In this document: positions 1-7,180 of the stretch, one piece after another
Layout: each line of letters begins with the position of its first letter
How positions within the stretch are numbered: the stretch's first letter is position 1
Source of the DNA: Deltaproteobacteria bacterium
Lineage (GTDB): Bacteria; Desulfobacterota; Desulfobacteria; Desulfobacterales; Desulfosarcinaceae
DNA length: 46,666 bases
Reading direction: 5' to 3'
Assembly: GCA_020444075.1 (NCBI GenBank)
Contig: JAHLLR010000038.1
Coordinates: forward strand, 1-46,666
Position numbers and translations under genes: made by a program
The notes under the pieces: generated by a model
What the model was told of the DNA's origin: nothing
What the model saw: only the letters and a program-made list of their open reading frames with translations
Databases searched by the model: none

Positions 1-132
1 TTCCAGCCGCGAAAAACAACGGATTTACCTGGATTTCGGCTGGAAGCCGCTCTTACGAATGACCGATACCGTCCGTAAAGACCTTTCCCCGGAGGTGAGG
101 CGCCCTGTCATTCCCGGGATGGCCTGAATCCA

Positions 133-324
133 TCATCGTTCCTGTAACTGCTCGAGGTATTTCTCGTTGCCGGTCTCTCTGAAAATCTTCACGGACCGGT
201 TATAGGCCTCCAGTGCCTTTTCCGGATCCCCCAGATGGCGGTCGTAGATCAGGGCCATGTTCCTCAACGTCAATGCAATCCCCAGTCGATTGCCCGTCTT
301 CTCATCCCACGCGATCAATGTCTG
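133..324 (-). pseudogene. 3' part of a TPR lipoprotein gene, separated by an in-frame TAA
   Basis: This stretch continues in exactly the same reading frame as the TPR lipoprotein that stops at 325-327. Directly after the TAA it reads QTLIAWDEKTGNRLG and then another clear tetratricopeptide repeat (about 60 residues, ending YLEQLQER). The repeat register is kept across the stop: DAILH, stop, QTLIAWDEKTGN, where an ordinary TPR would carry a tyrosine (HYQTL). A single change of a Tyr codon to TAA explains this. The only local start is a TTG at 316-318 without a convincing ribosome site, so independent translation is unlikely. I read it as the detached C-terminal quarter of one gene; stop-codon readthrough or a sequencing error are alternatives. 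Confidence 0.6.
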
Positions 325-771
325 TTAATGCAGGATGGCATCTTCAAAACGACCTTCCCGAGCATAGGTCTGTGAGATGTTGTTCAGCGTCTTTGACACC
401 TCTGGTTTCATGTCGAGTGAACGGTATATGTCCAGTGCCCTGCTCAACTCGCTGCGGGCTGCGTCGAATTCCCCTGCGGTGGTGTGGATGATGGCCAGTT
501 CGTTGAGGTTATGGGCGATACCGGCTACGAAACCTGTTTTCTCGGACAGATCCATGGATTTCTCGAATTTTTTTATGGCCCGCTCAGTTTGCCCTTGATT
601 GGCCAGACTCTGGCCCTGAAGGTAATAATATTCCGCCCGTTTTCTGGCATAGTCACCGGCGCATGCAGATAGCAGAATCGCAATTAAGGCTACTGCCAGA
701 ACGATCGATAATGATCGGAAACCGCTATCGGCAAGGAATAAAAAACATTTTTTAATTTGCTGGGTGTTCAA
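325..771 (-). CDS. TPR-repeat outer-membrane lipoprotein (truncated)
   Basis: A 148-residue protein with a lipoprotein signal: basic N-terminus, hydrophobic segment at about residues 18-35, and lipobox LLSAC with the modified Cys near residue 37. The rest is tetratricopeptide repeats of the type seen in regulatory and envelope scaffold proteins (A-hYYLQGQSLANQGQ, then two further 40-residue repeats with the AHNLNELAIIH and SKTLNNISQTY helices). TPRs mediate protein-protein contacts; no enzymatic role is implied. It begins 3 bp after the stop of the upstream peptidase gene, so it is probably co-transcribed with it. The reading frame ends at a TAA inside a repeat, and the missing repeat continues in frame downstream, so this copy is probably shortened. 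Confidence 0.7.
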   Translation of the reverse strand: MNTQQIKKCFLFLADSGFRSLSIVLAVALIAILLSACAGDYARKRAEYYYLQGQSLANQGQTERAIKKFEKSMDLSEKTGFVAGIAHNLNELAIIHTTAGEFDAARSELSRALDIYRSLDMKPEVSKTLNNISQTYAREGRFEDAILH

Positions 772-774
772 TGC

Positions 775-1359
775 TCAATCCTTCAGGTGGCTGTCAACAT
801 AACGTGCAAGAATTTCGGCGGTTGCGGCAGGGGGCCGGATGAGAAGATAGTGGTCGATGATTGCGTGGGCGAGCTCATGGGCCAGCATCCCCTCGTGCAA
901 ATCGTTGACGTTTACATAGACGCCGTTGGTGCTGTAATGATACCAGGCCCTGATTTTGCACGGGTGCTTGAACAGCCGCACATAGGCGTCGTGCAGGTGA
1001 TCCCGATCCGGGTGAATAAAAATAGTCGGCATTTCCATGTTGCGCCGCATTTCAAGGATTTCCTGAACCCTTTCAAATAAAGCGTCGACCTTGTCGGCAA
1101 CCTTTTCCGTTATGCTGCCGGAACGCTGATGCGAAAAAAGGCTTTTCAATCCACGGCTGGCGGGTTCATATTTTAATTGCCGATCGAACCGGACCAGGTC
1201 GTCCGGCGTTTGGTACATGATTATCGTATATTTTGATTGGATGGAAAGCCAATGGACCGGATTCTCATCCCCGGCAAACCCCTCATTCAGGACCGCTGCC
1301 CATGAGATGAGGCAGCAGCAGCAAATGAGAATATGCTGTTTGACGGCAGGGGTGCGCAT
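775..1359 (-). CDS. Secreted HExxH metallopeptidase-like protein
   Basis: About 194 residues from the ATG at 1359, which opens a signal peptide (MRTPAVKQHILICCCCL, then A-rich cleavage region ending GFAG). An upstream ATG at 1425 would overlap the preceding gene and place 22 residues before the signal, so I prefer 1359. Near the C-terminus lies HELAHAIIDHYL, a canonical HExxH zinc-binding helix of gluzincin-type peptidases, followed by an alanine-rich helix with EILARY where the third ligand could be Glu. The middle contains an F-hP-IFIHPDRDHLHDAY segment of unknown function. Substrate unknown. It sits between a HAMP membrane protein and a TPR lipoprotein in the same orientation, suggesting an envelope role. 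Confidence 0.6.
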   Translation of the reverse strand: MRTPAVKQHILICCCCLISWAAVLNEGFAGDENPVHWLSIQSKYTIIMYQTPDDLVRFDRQLKYEPASRGLKSLFSHQRSGSITEKVADKVDALFERVQEILEMRRNMEMPTIFIHPDRDHLHDAYVRLFKHPCKIRAWYHYSTNGVYVNVNDLHEGMLAHELAHAIIDHYLLIRPPAATAEILARYVDSHLKD

Positions 1360-1382
1360 CTGCACAAGCGTTGGCCGGAGAA

Positions 1383-1943
1383 TCAAAGTTTGAAGTGATC
1401 CCTTATATACAGGCTGAGCCGGCACGCCTGGTGGTTGATAGTGTCCGCGGAATCCGATTGAGATGCGGCATCGGCAATGGCGTCGACCTGTCGTTTAATC
1501 TCCGACACGCGCTGATGCAGTGCCGACGTCATCTCATTGACCCGTTCTGCAAATTCAAGCATTTGATCCTTGTTGCGCAGCGTGACGGTTTTTGTCAGGT
1601 CTCCCGTCCCAATGCGCTTGATTTCACTTTCCAGACGGAAAATCGGGCCGGCGATCCTATGTGAAATATACAGCGTCACAATGATGGTCGTGACGATGAT
1701 CAATGCCAGTGAGATCAGGTTGGTATATATGATCGCCGGAAGCATGGCTTCGCCGGTACTTCTGATTACCAGCCGGGAGTGGGAAAACGAGGAGGTCAGG
1801 GTATCCTGCGAAAAGAAAAAGAGCAGGGTGGTGGATATCAGGATGCCTGCCAAAAGGATCATACAGAATTTCAGAATGAACCTGAACTGGAAGCCTTTTT
1901 TTATGTATACCTGACGCCTTCTGGTTGGTTGTATTTCCGCCAT
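1383..1943 (-). CDS. HAMP-domain membrane protein without an output domain
   Basis: About 186 residues from the ATG at 1943, chosen because GAGGAAAC lies just upstream; the longer start at 2000 adds 19 residues without support. Two transmembrane segments are visible (FILKFCMILLAGILISTTLL and LISLALIIVTTIIVTLYIS) flanking a very short periplasmic loop. After the second comes a HAMP module (SHRIAGPIFRLESEIKRIGTGDL, then a second helix around MLEFAERVNEMTSAL). The protein ends about 40 residues later, with a coiled coil but no kinase, cyclase or chemoreceptor signalling domain. HAMP-only proteins are usually signal adaptors; the partner is not evident. It is in tandem with neighbouring envelope genes. 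Confidence 0.6.
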   Translation of the reverse strand: MAEIQPTRRRQVYIKKGFQFRFILKFCMILLAGILISTTLLFFFSQDTLTSSFSHSRLVIRSTGEAMLPAIIYTNLISLALIIVTTIIVTLYISHRIAGPIFRLESEIKRIGTGDLTKTVTLRNKDQMLEFAERVNEMTSALHQRVSEIKRQVDAIADAASQSDSADTINHQACRLSLYIRDHFKL

Positions 1944-2050
1944 GGTCAGTTTCCTCGTAAATGGTTCAGGGTGTGGCCATCCCCCGAAAGCGTCCGTCAC
2001 TGTCCGCTATCGTGCCATCGTATTTATGAACAGGGGCACCCAGCCTCCCG

Positions 2051-2632
2051 TCAACGGCCGGCAAGAAGGGCTTCGTCGATTTTGATCTTAGCCCGGCTCC
2101 TCAACTCGCCGATCCATGCATCCAGTTTCACCGTTTTTTTGGACGCCTTTAATTCCTGCTGCAGCTGCTCGTTCAGCTTTTCGGTCAGGGGGCCTATGTT
2201 CGGCGCTGATTTTTTTAACTCGGCGTACCGATCGGCAATCTCTTCCTGTGAAATATAGATGGTCTCACTGATCTCCAGGCTTTTCAAAGTAATCAAATCC
2301 CTGATCAGCGTTGATTCCCAATATTTTTCGATGGATTTTTTAAATGCTTCTTTGCGATCGAGCTTCAACCGCATCGCTTCCTGAATGAGCAGTTCCTTGC
2401 GGATCAGTGTTTCCAGAAACTCTTTTTTTGCATCTTCGGTGAGCTTGTAGTCCTTTTCCAACTCCAGTTCCGATGCCAGTTGACGCTGGAACGCATTCCG
2501 CGGGAGGCGGTAATCATTGATCGTTGCCAGTGTTTTACCATCGCCGTCGTTTTCCGGGGAGGGGCTGCATGCATGTATTGCCGTAATCGCAGCCAGCATA
2601 ATTATGCCGAAGGAAATCGTTTTTGGCATCAT
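2051..2632 (-). CDS. SurA-N-like chaperone lipoprotein
   Basis: A 193-residue lipoprotein (lipobox AIHAC, Cys about residue 22). The mature part begins TLATINDYRLPRNAFQRQL, the typical start of SurA/PrsA-type N-terminal chaperone domains (an A-x-V-N-G-like strand followed by long helices), then a charged helical region with LIRKELLIQEAMR that matches the SurA-N consensus. No parvulin (PpiC) domain follows, so it would be a chaperone-type rather than an isomerase. The location would be the periplasmic face of a membrane. It lies in the same-strand envelope cluster; a 244-bp gap without a gene separates it from the secretin-like gene. Confidence 0.55.
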   Translation of the reverse strand: MMPKTISFGIIMLAAITAIHACSPSPENDGDGKTLATINDYRLPRNAFQRQLASELELEKDYKLTEDAKKEFLETLIRKELLIQEAMRLKLDRKEAFKKSIEKYWESTLIRDLITLKSLEISETIYISQEEIADRYAELKKSAPNIGPLTEKLNEQLQQELKASKKTVKLDAWIGELRSRAKIKIDEALLAGR

Positions 2633-2876
2633 GTTAATCCTTTGATCGTTGAATGAACGCTATGCGGACAAATTTTTGCCAGGGTACAAGCTTCGACTAA
2701 ATTTATCAAATCTTCTCGTGCGACGGCCGACTCGGCCGAAAATGTCTGGGTCGGGAACTTATTCAGGATTGCGTGAAAAGGCGGCGGGACCGGTTTTATA
2801 AGATTCCCGTCCGGTCCGTCCTTGGGGCAGGGCATGGGGAGGGGGCGAAAGGGCCGGCATCCAGCAAGGGTCTGCC

Positions 2877-3728
2877 TTATGGTATGGCTTCGACCCGGAT
2901 AAACATATGTCGCCGATTGGATTGTTGGACGGTTCCGCTATGAATGAGCCCGGTTTCCGTCCGGTCCGTTCCGGAAAAAAGTCCGCCGATTTCGATCCAT
3001 TCATTTACTCTTCCCACGACTTGGGTTTGAATCCGCTGGGTGTGGACCACTCCGGGGCTGTCGCCTGAAGGCTGGTCTCGCCGGGTCTCCATCTCCAGGG
3101 TGACCCGATTCCCTGAAATACGCGGAGTAACGTGGACACCGGTGAGCCTTTCCCGATACGCCTGGATCTGGTGGTGGCGCATGCCCTGGAAAGTGGGGCT
3201 GTCCATGGCTACCGGAACGGACAGACCCATGTAAACGGTCGCCGTTGCGCCATTTTGAACGAGAATCCGCTGGATATCGCTTCCGCGATTGGTGCTGCGG
3301 CGGCTTTGGGCACCGACGTTGATGGCGTCGTCCGGTGTTCCCCGGTGATTGCCCGCACCGACGGTCACATTCTCGCCGATGGACACGTTGCCGGAAATAT
3401 CGACGGAACTCAACTGGTCGACGGCATTTTCGCCCTGGACCACCGTGATGGCCAGTTGCGGCGAGGCCTGATCCAGATGGGCGATGATCGATCGAATCCG
3501 AGCGATATTTTCCGGTGTGGTGTTTAAAAAAATAAAGTAATCCTGACTGCTGAGGGTATCTCCCGGGCCGAGAAAGGGGGATATGACAGGGATGACGTCA
3601 TCCGCCGGGCGGTGCTTGAGCTCGATGACGGCCAATTCTCCGCCATAGGCGACGGCGGAGAGCATGAAAAACAGAGAAAATATTATCAAACGGATCCCGA
3701 TCCGACGGATTTCAAGGCGAGGGTGCAT
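2877..3728 (-). CDS. Short secretin-like exported protein
   Basis: 283 residues with an N-terminal signal (hydrophobic RLIIFSLFFMLSAVAYG). Residues about 30-90 resemble the secretin N1 ring-building domain: AVIELKHRPADDVIPVISPF, a loop, then ARIRSIIAHLDQ. The C-terminal third resembles the end of the secretin core (LTGVHVTPRIS, VTLEMETRRDQ, then TQVVGRVNEWIEIGGLFSG, the usual T-x-V-x-V-x-D/E-G-x-x-hhhGGL pattern). At 283 residues it is far shorter than type II, III or IV secretins (usually over 400) and appears to lack part of the pore-forming core. It may form a periplasmic or outer-membrane ring with the nearby lipoproteins; no ATPase or pseudopilin is nearby. Confidence 0.5.
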   Translation of the reverse strand: MHPRLEIRRIGIRLIIFSLFFMLSAVAYGGELAVIELKHRPADDVIPVISPFLGPGDTLSSQDYFIFLNTTPENIARIRSIIAHLDQASPQLAITVVQGENAVDQLSSVDISGNVSIGENVTVGAGNHRGTPDDAINVGAQSRRSTNRGSDIQRILVQNGATATVYMGLSVPVAMDSPTFQGMRHHQIQAYRERLTGVHVTPRISGNRVTLEMETRRDQPSGDSPGVVHTQRIQTQVVGRVNEWIEIGGLFSGTDRTETGLIHSGTVQQSNRRHMFIRVEAIP

Positions 3729-3740
3729 GATTTATCCCTT

Positions 3741-3764
3741 CCCCCGGTTCTTTTCCGCCGGGGG
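3741..3764. other. Stem-loop upstream of the secretin-like gene
   Basis: CCCCCGG at 3741-3747 pairs with CCGGGGG at 3758-3764 around a 10-base loop. It falls between the esterase gene end and the next start codon. No T-run follows on either strand, so it is a weak terminator at best and might instead affect translation of the gene that starts at 3728. Confidence 0.3.
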
Positions 3765-3823
3765 TGGTGAACGGTAATGGATGGTTGTGCATGCTTTTAT
3801 TCGGCCGCCTTGTTGCCGGGTCG

Positions 3824-4573
3824 CTAACCATACAACCGTCCCAAAAAATAGTTCATCTGCCTGTACCACCATGGCCAGTCGTGGTTGACATCGGTGCCCC
3901 AGTAGTCGACCCAGGCGCCAATGCCCTTGTCCCGGAAGATAGCGTCCAGGGCACGGGTATCTTCGATAGCCGCCTCTTCCCAGGCACCTTGACCGACGGC
4001 GATGATGATCGTGCTTTCACGATAACGATTCAGGTACCAGGGATCCGAGAGCCCCGGCAGGTAGCTTACCGGTGAGTTGAAGTAGACGGCCTCCAGGTCC
4101 GCGGTATTGTTACCGAATTCCTGGCGGTCCAGCCGGTACAGGCCGCTCAGGGCGAGGGTGCCGGCAAACAGGTCCGGATGCCGGAGAAAAAAATTGACGG
4201 CATGAAAAGCGCCCATGCTGCATCCGTTGGTCATTATCCGCATATGGTCGTCCTTGCAGTGGCTGCGTACAAATGGAACGACTTCGTCGGTGATGTATTG
4301 GTCATATTGCTCGTGGCGTGAATTTCGTTCGGCCGGCGGCACCCCGAAATCGTACCAGGAGTGTGCGTCGATGCTGTCTACGCAAAACAGCTTGATGCGG
4401 CCGCTGTCAATGAACGGGGCGATGGCCGCCACCATGCCCATGCCTTCGTAGTCGAAATAGCGTCCCCGGGAGCAGGGGAAGACGATATACGGCTGCCCCC
4501 AGTGCCCGTAGACGTTCACGGCCATGTCACGATCGAGGCGGGGGCTGTGCCAGCAGTGTTGTTCGATATGCAT
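3824..4573 (-). CDS. Esterase-family alpha/beta hydrolase
   Basis: 249 residues, start supported by GAGGAAA six bases ahead. The protein matches the esterase D/feruloyl esterase-like family (PF00756 type): an early PYIVFPCSRGRYFDYEG strand-loop, the nucleophile elbow NGCSMGAFHA (GxSxG, Ser near residue 118), and a late catalytic-type His in DVNHDWPWW. A conserved Asp is likely supplied from the IAVGQGAWEE region. No signal peptide is visible, so it should be cytoplasmic. It follows the ATP-grasp gene by only 9 bp, so the three genes 3824-6933 are probably one transcription unit and the hydrolase may act on the ligase product or on an acylated precursor. Substrate unknown. Confidence 0.7.
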   Translation of the reverse strand: MHIEQHCWHSPRLDRDMAVNVYGHWGQPYIVFPCSRGRYFDYEGMGMVAAIAPFIDSGRIKLFCVDSIDAHSWYDFGVPPAERNSRHEQYDQYITDEVVPFVRSHCKDDHMRIMTNGCSMGAFHAVNFFLRHPDLFAGTLALSGLYRLDRQEFGNNTADLEAVYFNSPVSYLPGLSDPWYLNRYRESTIIIAVGQGAWEEAAIEDTRALDAIFRDKGIGAWVDYWGTDVNHDWPWWYRQMNYFLGRLYG

Positions 4574-4582
4574 TGGTTTTCC

Positions 4583-5743
4583 TCATCGGGTGTCGTGGAT
4601 AAAACGGATGATCTCCTGGATCTGTTCCATGTCCGGGGATCGGAAGATGTAGCCGAAATCCCCCAAGGCACTGCTGAAAACCCCGGGGACACCTTCTGCC
4701 TGGACCATGAATGTGCCGTACCGGGCTATCACCGCCTCATGGCTGTTGCAATAGGTGTAACGGTTTTTCCGGCTGGCGTAGCAGCAATGGTATTTCCGTT
4801 GGTAGTCCAGTGTTGCGCTGCCATTTACCATCACCTGGGCCCACAGCCGGTAAACGTCAATGTCGCAGGCAAAGTTGAACATATCCGTGGTGAATCCCCC
4901 CGGGGGGCGCATGTTCACTTCCAGGGCCACATATTTACCCGGCTTGGTTTCGAAAAATTCGATATGGAAAAAGCGTTCCCTTACGTCGAAAGCTTTGACG
5001 CACTGGCGCCCCGCCTTCTCCAGGGCCGGCGGGATATCGCGCATGGAGGTGTAGTGGATATGCCGGGCCTGGTTAACGGTTTCCATGATGCCCTGGCTGA
5101 AGCGGTGGCCGGTATAGAACACCAGGGCGCCGTTGGCGTCGGCCAGACCGTCGAAGGAGACGATGGTGCCCTTGATGAAGGCTTCCATGATGATGTCCAT
5201 TTCCGGTTTGGCGGAAAAGAATGCATCGAGATCCGCATCGCTGTCCAGGCGGTAGGTATCCAGGGCCCCGACCCCGGTATCGGGTTTGGCCACCACCGGA
5301 TATCCGGTTATCTTGATCAGCCCGCGGGCCTCTTCCCGGGTGGATACCACGCGGCCGGCAGCTACGGGAATCCCGGCGGACTGGAAGCGGCCTTTCATCA
5401 GGGATTTGCGTTTGATCACGTCGATGTCGCGGCCCCTTACGCCGGGAATGTTAAAATCGTCGCGGATGCGCGCCTCGGTGGCCAGCCAGTATTCGTTGAG
5501 GGATTCGAAGCGGTCGATTTTGCCATAGCGGTGGGTGTAGTAGCCGCAGGCGCGTACCAGCTGGTCGTAGTCGCGCATGTCTGTCACCCGGTAGTATTCG
5601 GTCAGGGCGTTTTTCACCACCGGATCCAGGTCTTCGCCGGGCGCGTCGGCGATGCCCAGCACGTTGGCACCGAGCTGCTTCAGGTTTTTGCAGAACTGGT
5701 GGTAATGGTGGGGGAAGTGAGGGGACAGATAAACCAGATTCAT
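4583..5743 (-). CDS. ATP-grasp ligase (paralogue 1)
   Basis: 386 residues, start preceded by AGGAATTCCC. It opens MNLVYLSPHFPHHYHQF, a Rossmann-like preATP-grasp domain, then has an ATP-grasp fold: GYPVVAKPDTGVGA as nucleotide-binding lysine and loop region, EAFIKGTIVSFDG, and the metal/phosphate-binding signature ALEVNMRPPGGFTTD (E-x-N-x-R). The family (carbamoyl-phosphate-synthase L-like or carboxylate-amine ligases) activates a carboxylate as an acyl phosphate and joins it to an amine or other nucleophile. It is a clear paralogue of the next gene (same opening motif, same length, same RPPGG signature). The substrate cannot be read from the sequence. Confidence 0.75.
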   Translation of the reverse strand: MNLVYLSPHFPHHYHQFCKNLKQLGANVLGIADAPGEDLDPVVKNALTEYYRVTDMRDYDQLVRACGYYTHRYGKIDRFESLNEYWLATEARIRDDFNIPGVRGRDIDVIKRKSLMKGRFQSAGIPVAAGRVVSTREEARGLIKITGYPVVAKPDTGVGALDTYRLDSDADLDAFFSAKPEMDIIMEAFIKGTIVSFDGLADANGALVFYTGHRFSQGIMETVNQARHIHYTSMRDIPPALEKAGRQCVKAFDVRERFFHIEFFETKPGKYVALEVNMRPPGGFTTDMFNFACDIDVYRLWAQVMVNGSATLDYQRKYHCCYASRKNRYTYCNSHEAVIARYGTFMVQAEGVPGVFSSALGDFGYIFRSPDMEQIQEIIRFIHDTR

Positions 5744-5763
5744 GGGAATTCCTGAATTTAATT

Positions 5764-6933
5764 TTACGCTTTTGTCCGTTTGATATCGCCGGCCATCTTC
5801 AACAGCTTCTGTCGGTTCGTCGACCGGATGATGTAGCGATACCGGCTCATGGCTTCCTGGAAAATTTTCGGATTTTCGCCGAATTCGACCAATGCATCGC
5901 CCAGGCGCTTAATCAGCTGGTCGTGGGAGAATACGTAACTCCGGTCCCGGCGGCCCACGTAGGCACAGTAAAATTTCTTGTCTGAGGCCACGGATGCCTG
6001 CCCCCGGCCGGTGATCATGCGGGCATAGGCGGCGTAAAGATCATCGTCGACACTGTAGTTCATCATGTCAAGGATGGCTCCGCCGGGCGGGCGGCAGTTG
6101 ATTTCGATGGGCATGATGGTGTCGCCCGGGTGAAAGAACTCGAAGTGGAAAAATTTCCGGCGAATGTCGAATGTCTCGACCAGCTGGCGGCCGATTTCAA
6201 TCAGCGGTTTGGGAATATGACGCTCCACATAGAAAAAAGTATCCTTTCCGTGGACATAGTCCAGCACGCCGTCCCCGTAGGTCAGGGAGTTTTCGAACAG
6301 CAACCGTCCGTCGCGGTCCACCAGCCCGTCGTAGCTGACGATGGGGGCATCCACAAAAGCCTCCATGAAATACTCCCCATCCAGGCGGTAAAGCAAAGCT
6401 TCTAGCTGAGCCGGATCGGTCACTTTGTGGATGTTGCCGGCGCCCACCCCCTCGTCGGGCTTCAGGATCAGGGGAAAACCGATTTCTTTGGCCAGAGCAA
6501 GGCCATGAACCGGGTCTTTTAACCGTTCTCCCCGGGCGACAGTCAGGCCGCTGCCCATGAACTGCTGCTTCATGGCCGACTTTTTTTTCAGTCGACCCAG
6601 ATCCTCCGGGCGGATTCCCGGGATGTTCAGAATTCGGTTGATATGGGCCTCCAGGCCCAGCCAGATCTCGTTGTGGGATTCCACCAGGTCGAACTGCGTT
6701 GGCGTTCCCATAGCCGCTTTGGCGTATAGGAGTTCCTCAAGCGCCTTCTCCACCGCTTCGATGGAAGTGAGATCGGTGCGGACATAATATCGAATGGCAT
6801 TTCTGAGGCGTGAGGGCATGTCATAGAAATTGGCTTCGCCCAGCGCCCACACATTGGCGCCATATTTATCGAGTTGGAAGATAAAATTCGCGAAGTTGGG
6901 CGGAAATTCAGGGGAAAGATACAGAAATTCCAT
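5764..6933 (-). CDS. ATP-grasp ligase (paralogue 2)
   Basis: 389 residues from the ATG at 6933. The open frame extends upstream to 7326, but the extra 131 residues overlap the CoA-transferase gene and have no family resemblance, while MEFLYLSPEFPPNFANF aligns with the start of paralogue 1. ATP-grasp hallmarks: GFPLILKPDEGVGAGN, EAFVDAPIVSYDG and MPIEINCRPPGGAI. It is separated by 20 bp from paralogue 1 and by about 250 bp from the CoA transferase upstream. Two ATP-grasp enzymes in series with a hydrolase suggest a small biosynthetic unit (two successive condensations, or a heteromeric ligase); that is inference. Confidence 0.75.
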   Translation of the reverse strand: MEFLYLSPEFPPNFANFIFQLDKYGANVWALGEANFYDMPSRLRNAIRYYVRTDLTSIEAVEKALEELLYAKAAMGTPTQFDLVESHNEIWLGLEAHINRILNIPGIRPEDLGRLKKKSAMKQQFMGSGLTVARGERLKDPVHGLALAKEIGFPLILKPDEGVGAGNIHKVTDPAQLEALLYRLDGEYFMEAFVDAPIVSYDGLVDRDGRLLFENSLTYGDGVLDYVHGKDTFFYVERHIPKPLIEIGRQLVETFDIRRKFFHFEFFHPGDTIMPIEINCRPPGGAILDMMNYSVDDDLYAAYARMITGRGQASVASDKKFYCAYVGRRDRSYVFSHDQLIKRLGDALVEFGENPKIFQEAMSRYRYIIRSTNRQKLLKMAGDIKRTKA

Positions 6934-7180
6934 GAAATGCCTCGCACCGGCAGAGGACACTGTCCCGCCATCAGGGGCCTGGGCATCGTCGATGATACAT
7001 GCGACCATTATGGCGATGAAAAATGGTGTTTGCAAGCGATATCCGCCATGCAAAAAACCGATGGAGGCTTCAGGCGGCATCGCCGCTTCAAGGCCCCCAT
7101 CCCTCACTCTTGTTTTGTGGACCGTCGGCAGGTCGCGACCGGCCGCCTGTTGAAACGGTCGGCATTTTTCGGGAACGGGG

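Noticed and set aside
4361-5755. 464-codon open frame on the plus strand opposite the esterase and ATP-grasp genes
   Set aside because: It is antisense to two well-supported genes, lacks any protein-family motif and is explained by high GC codon bias.
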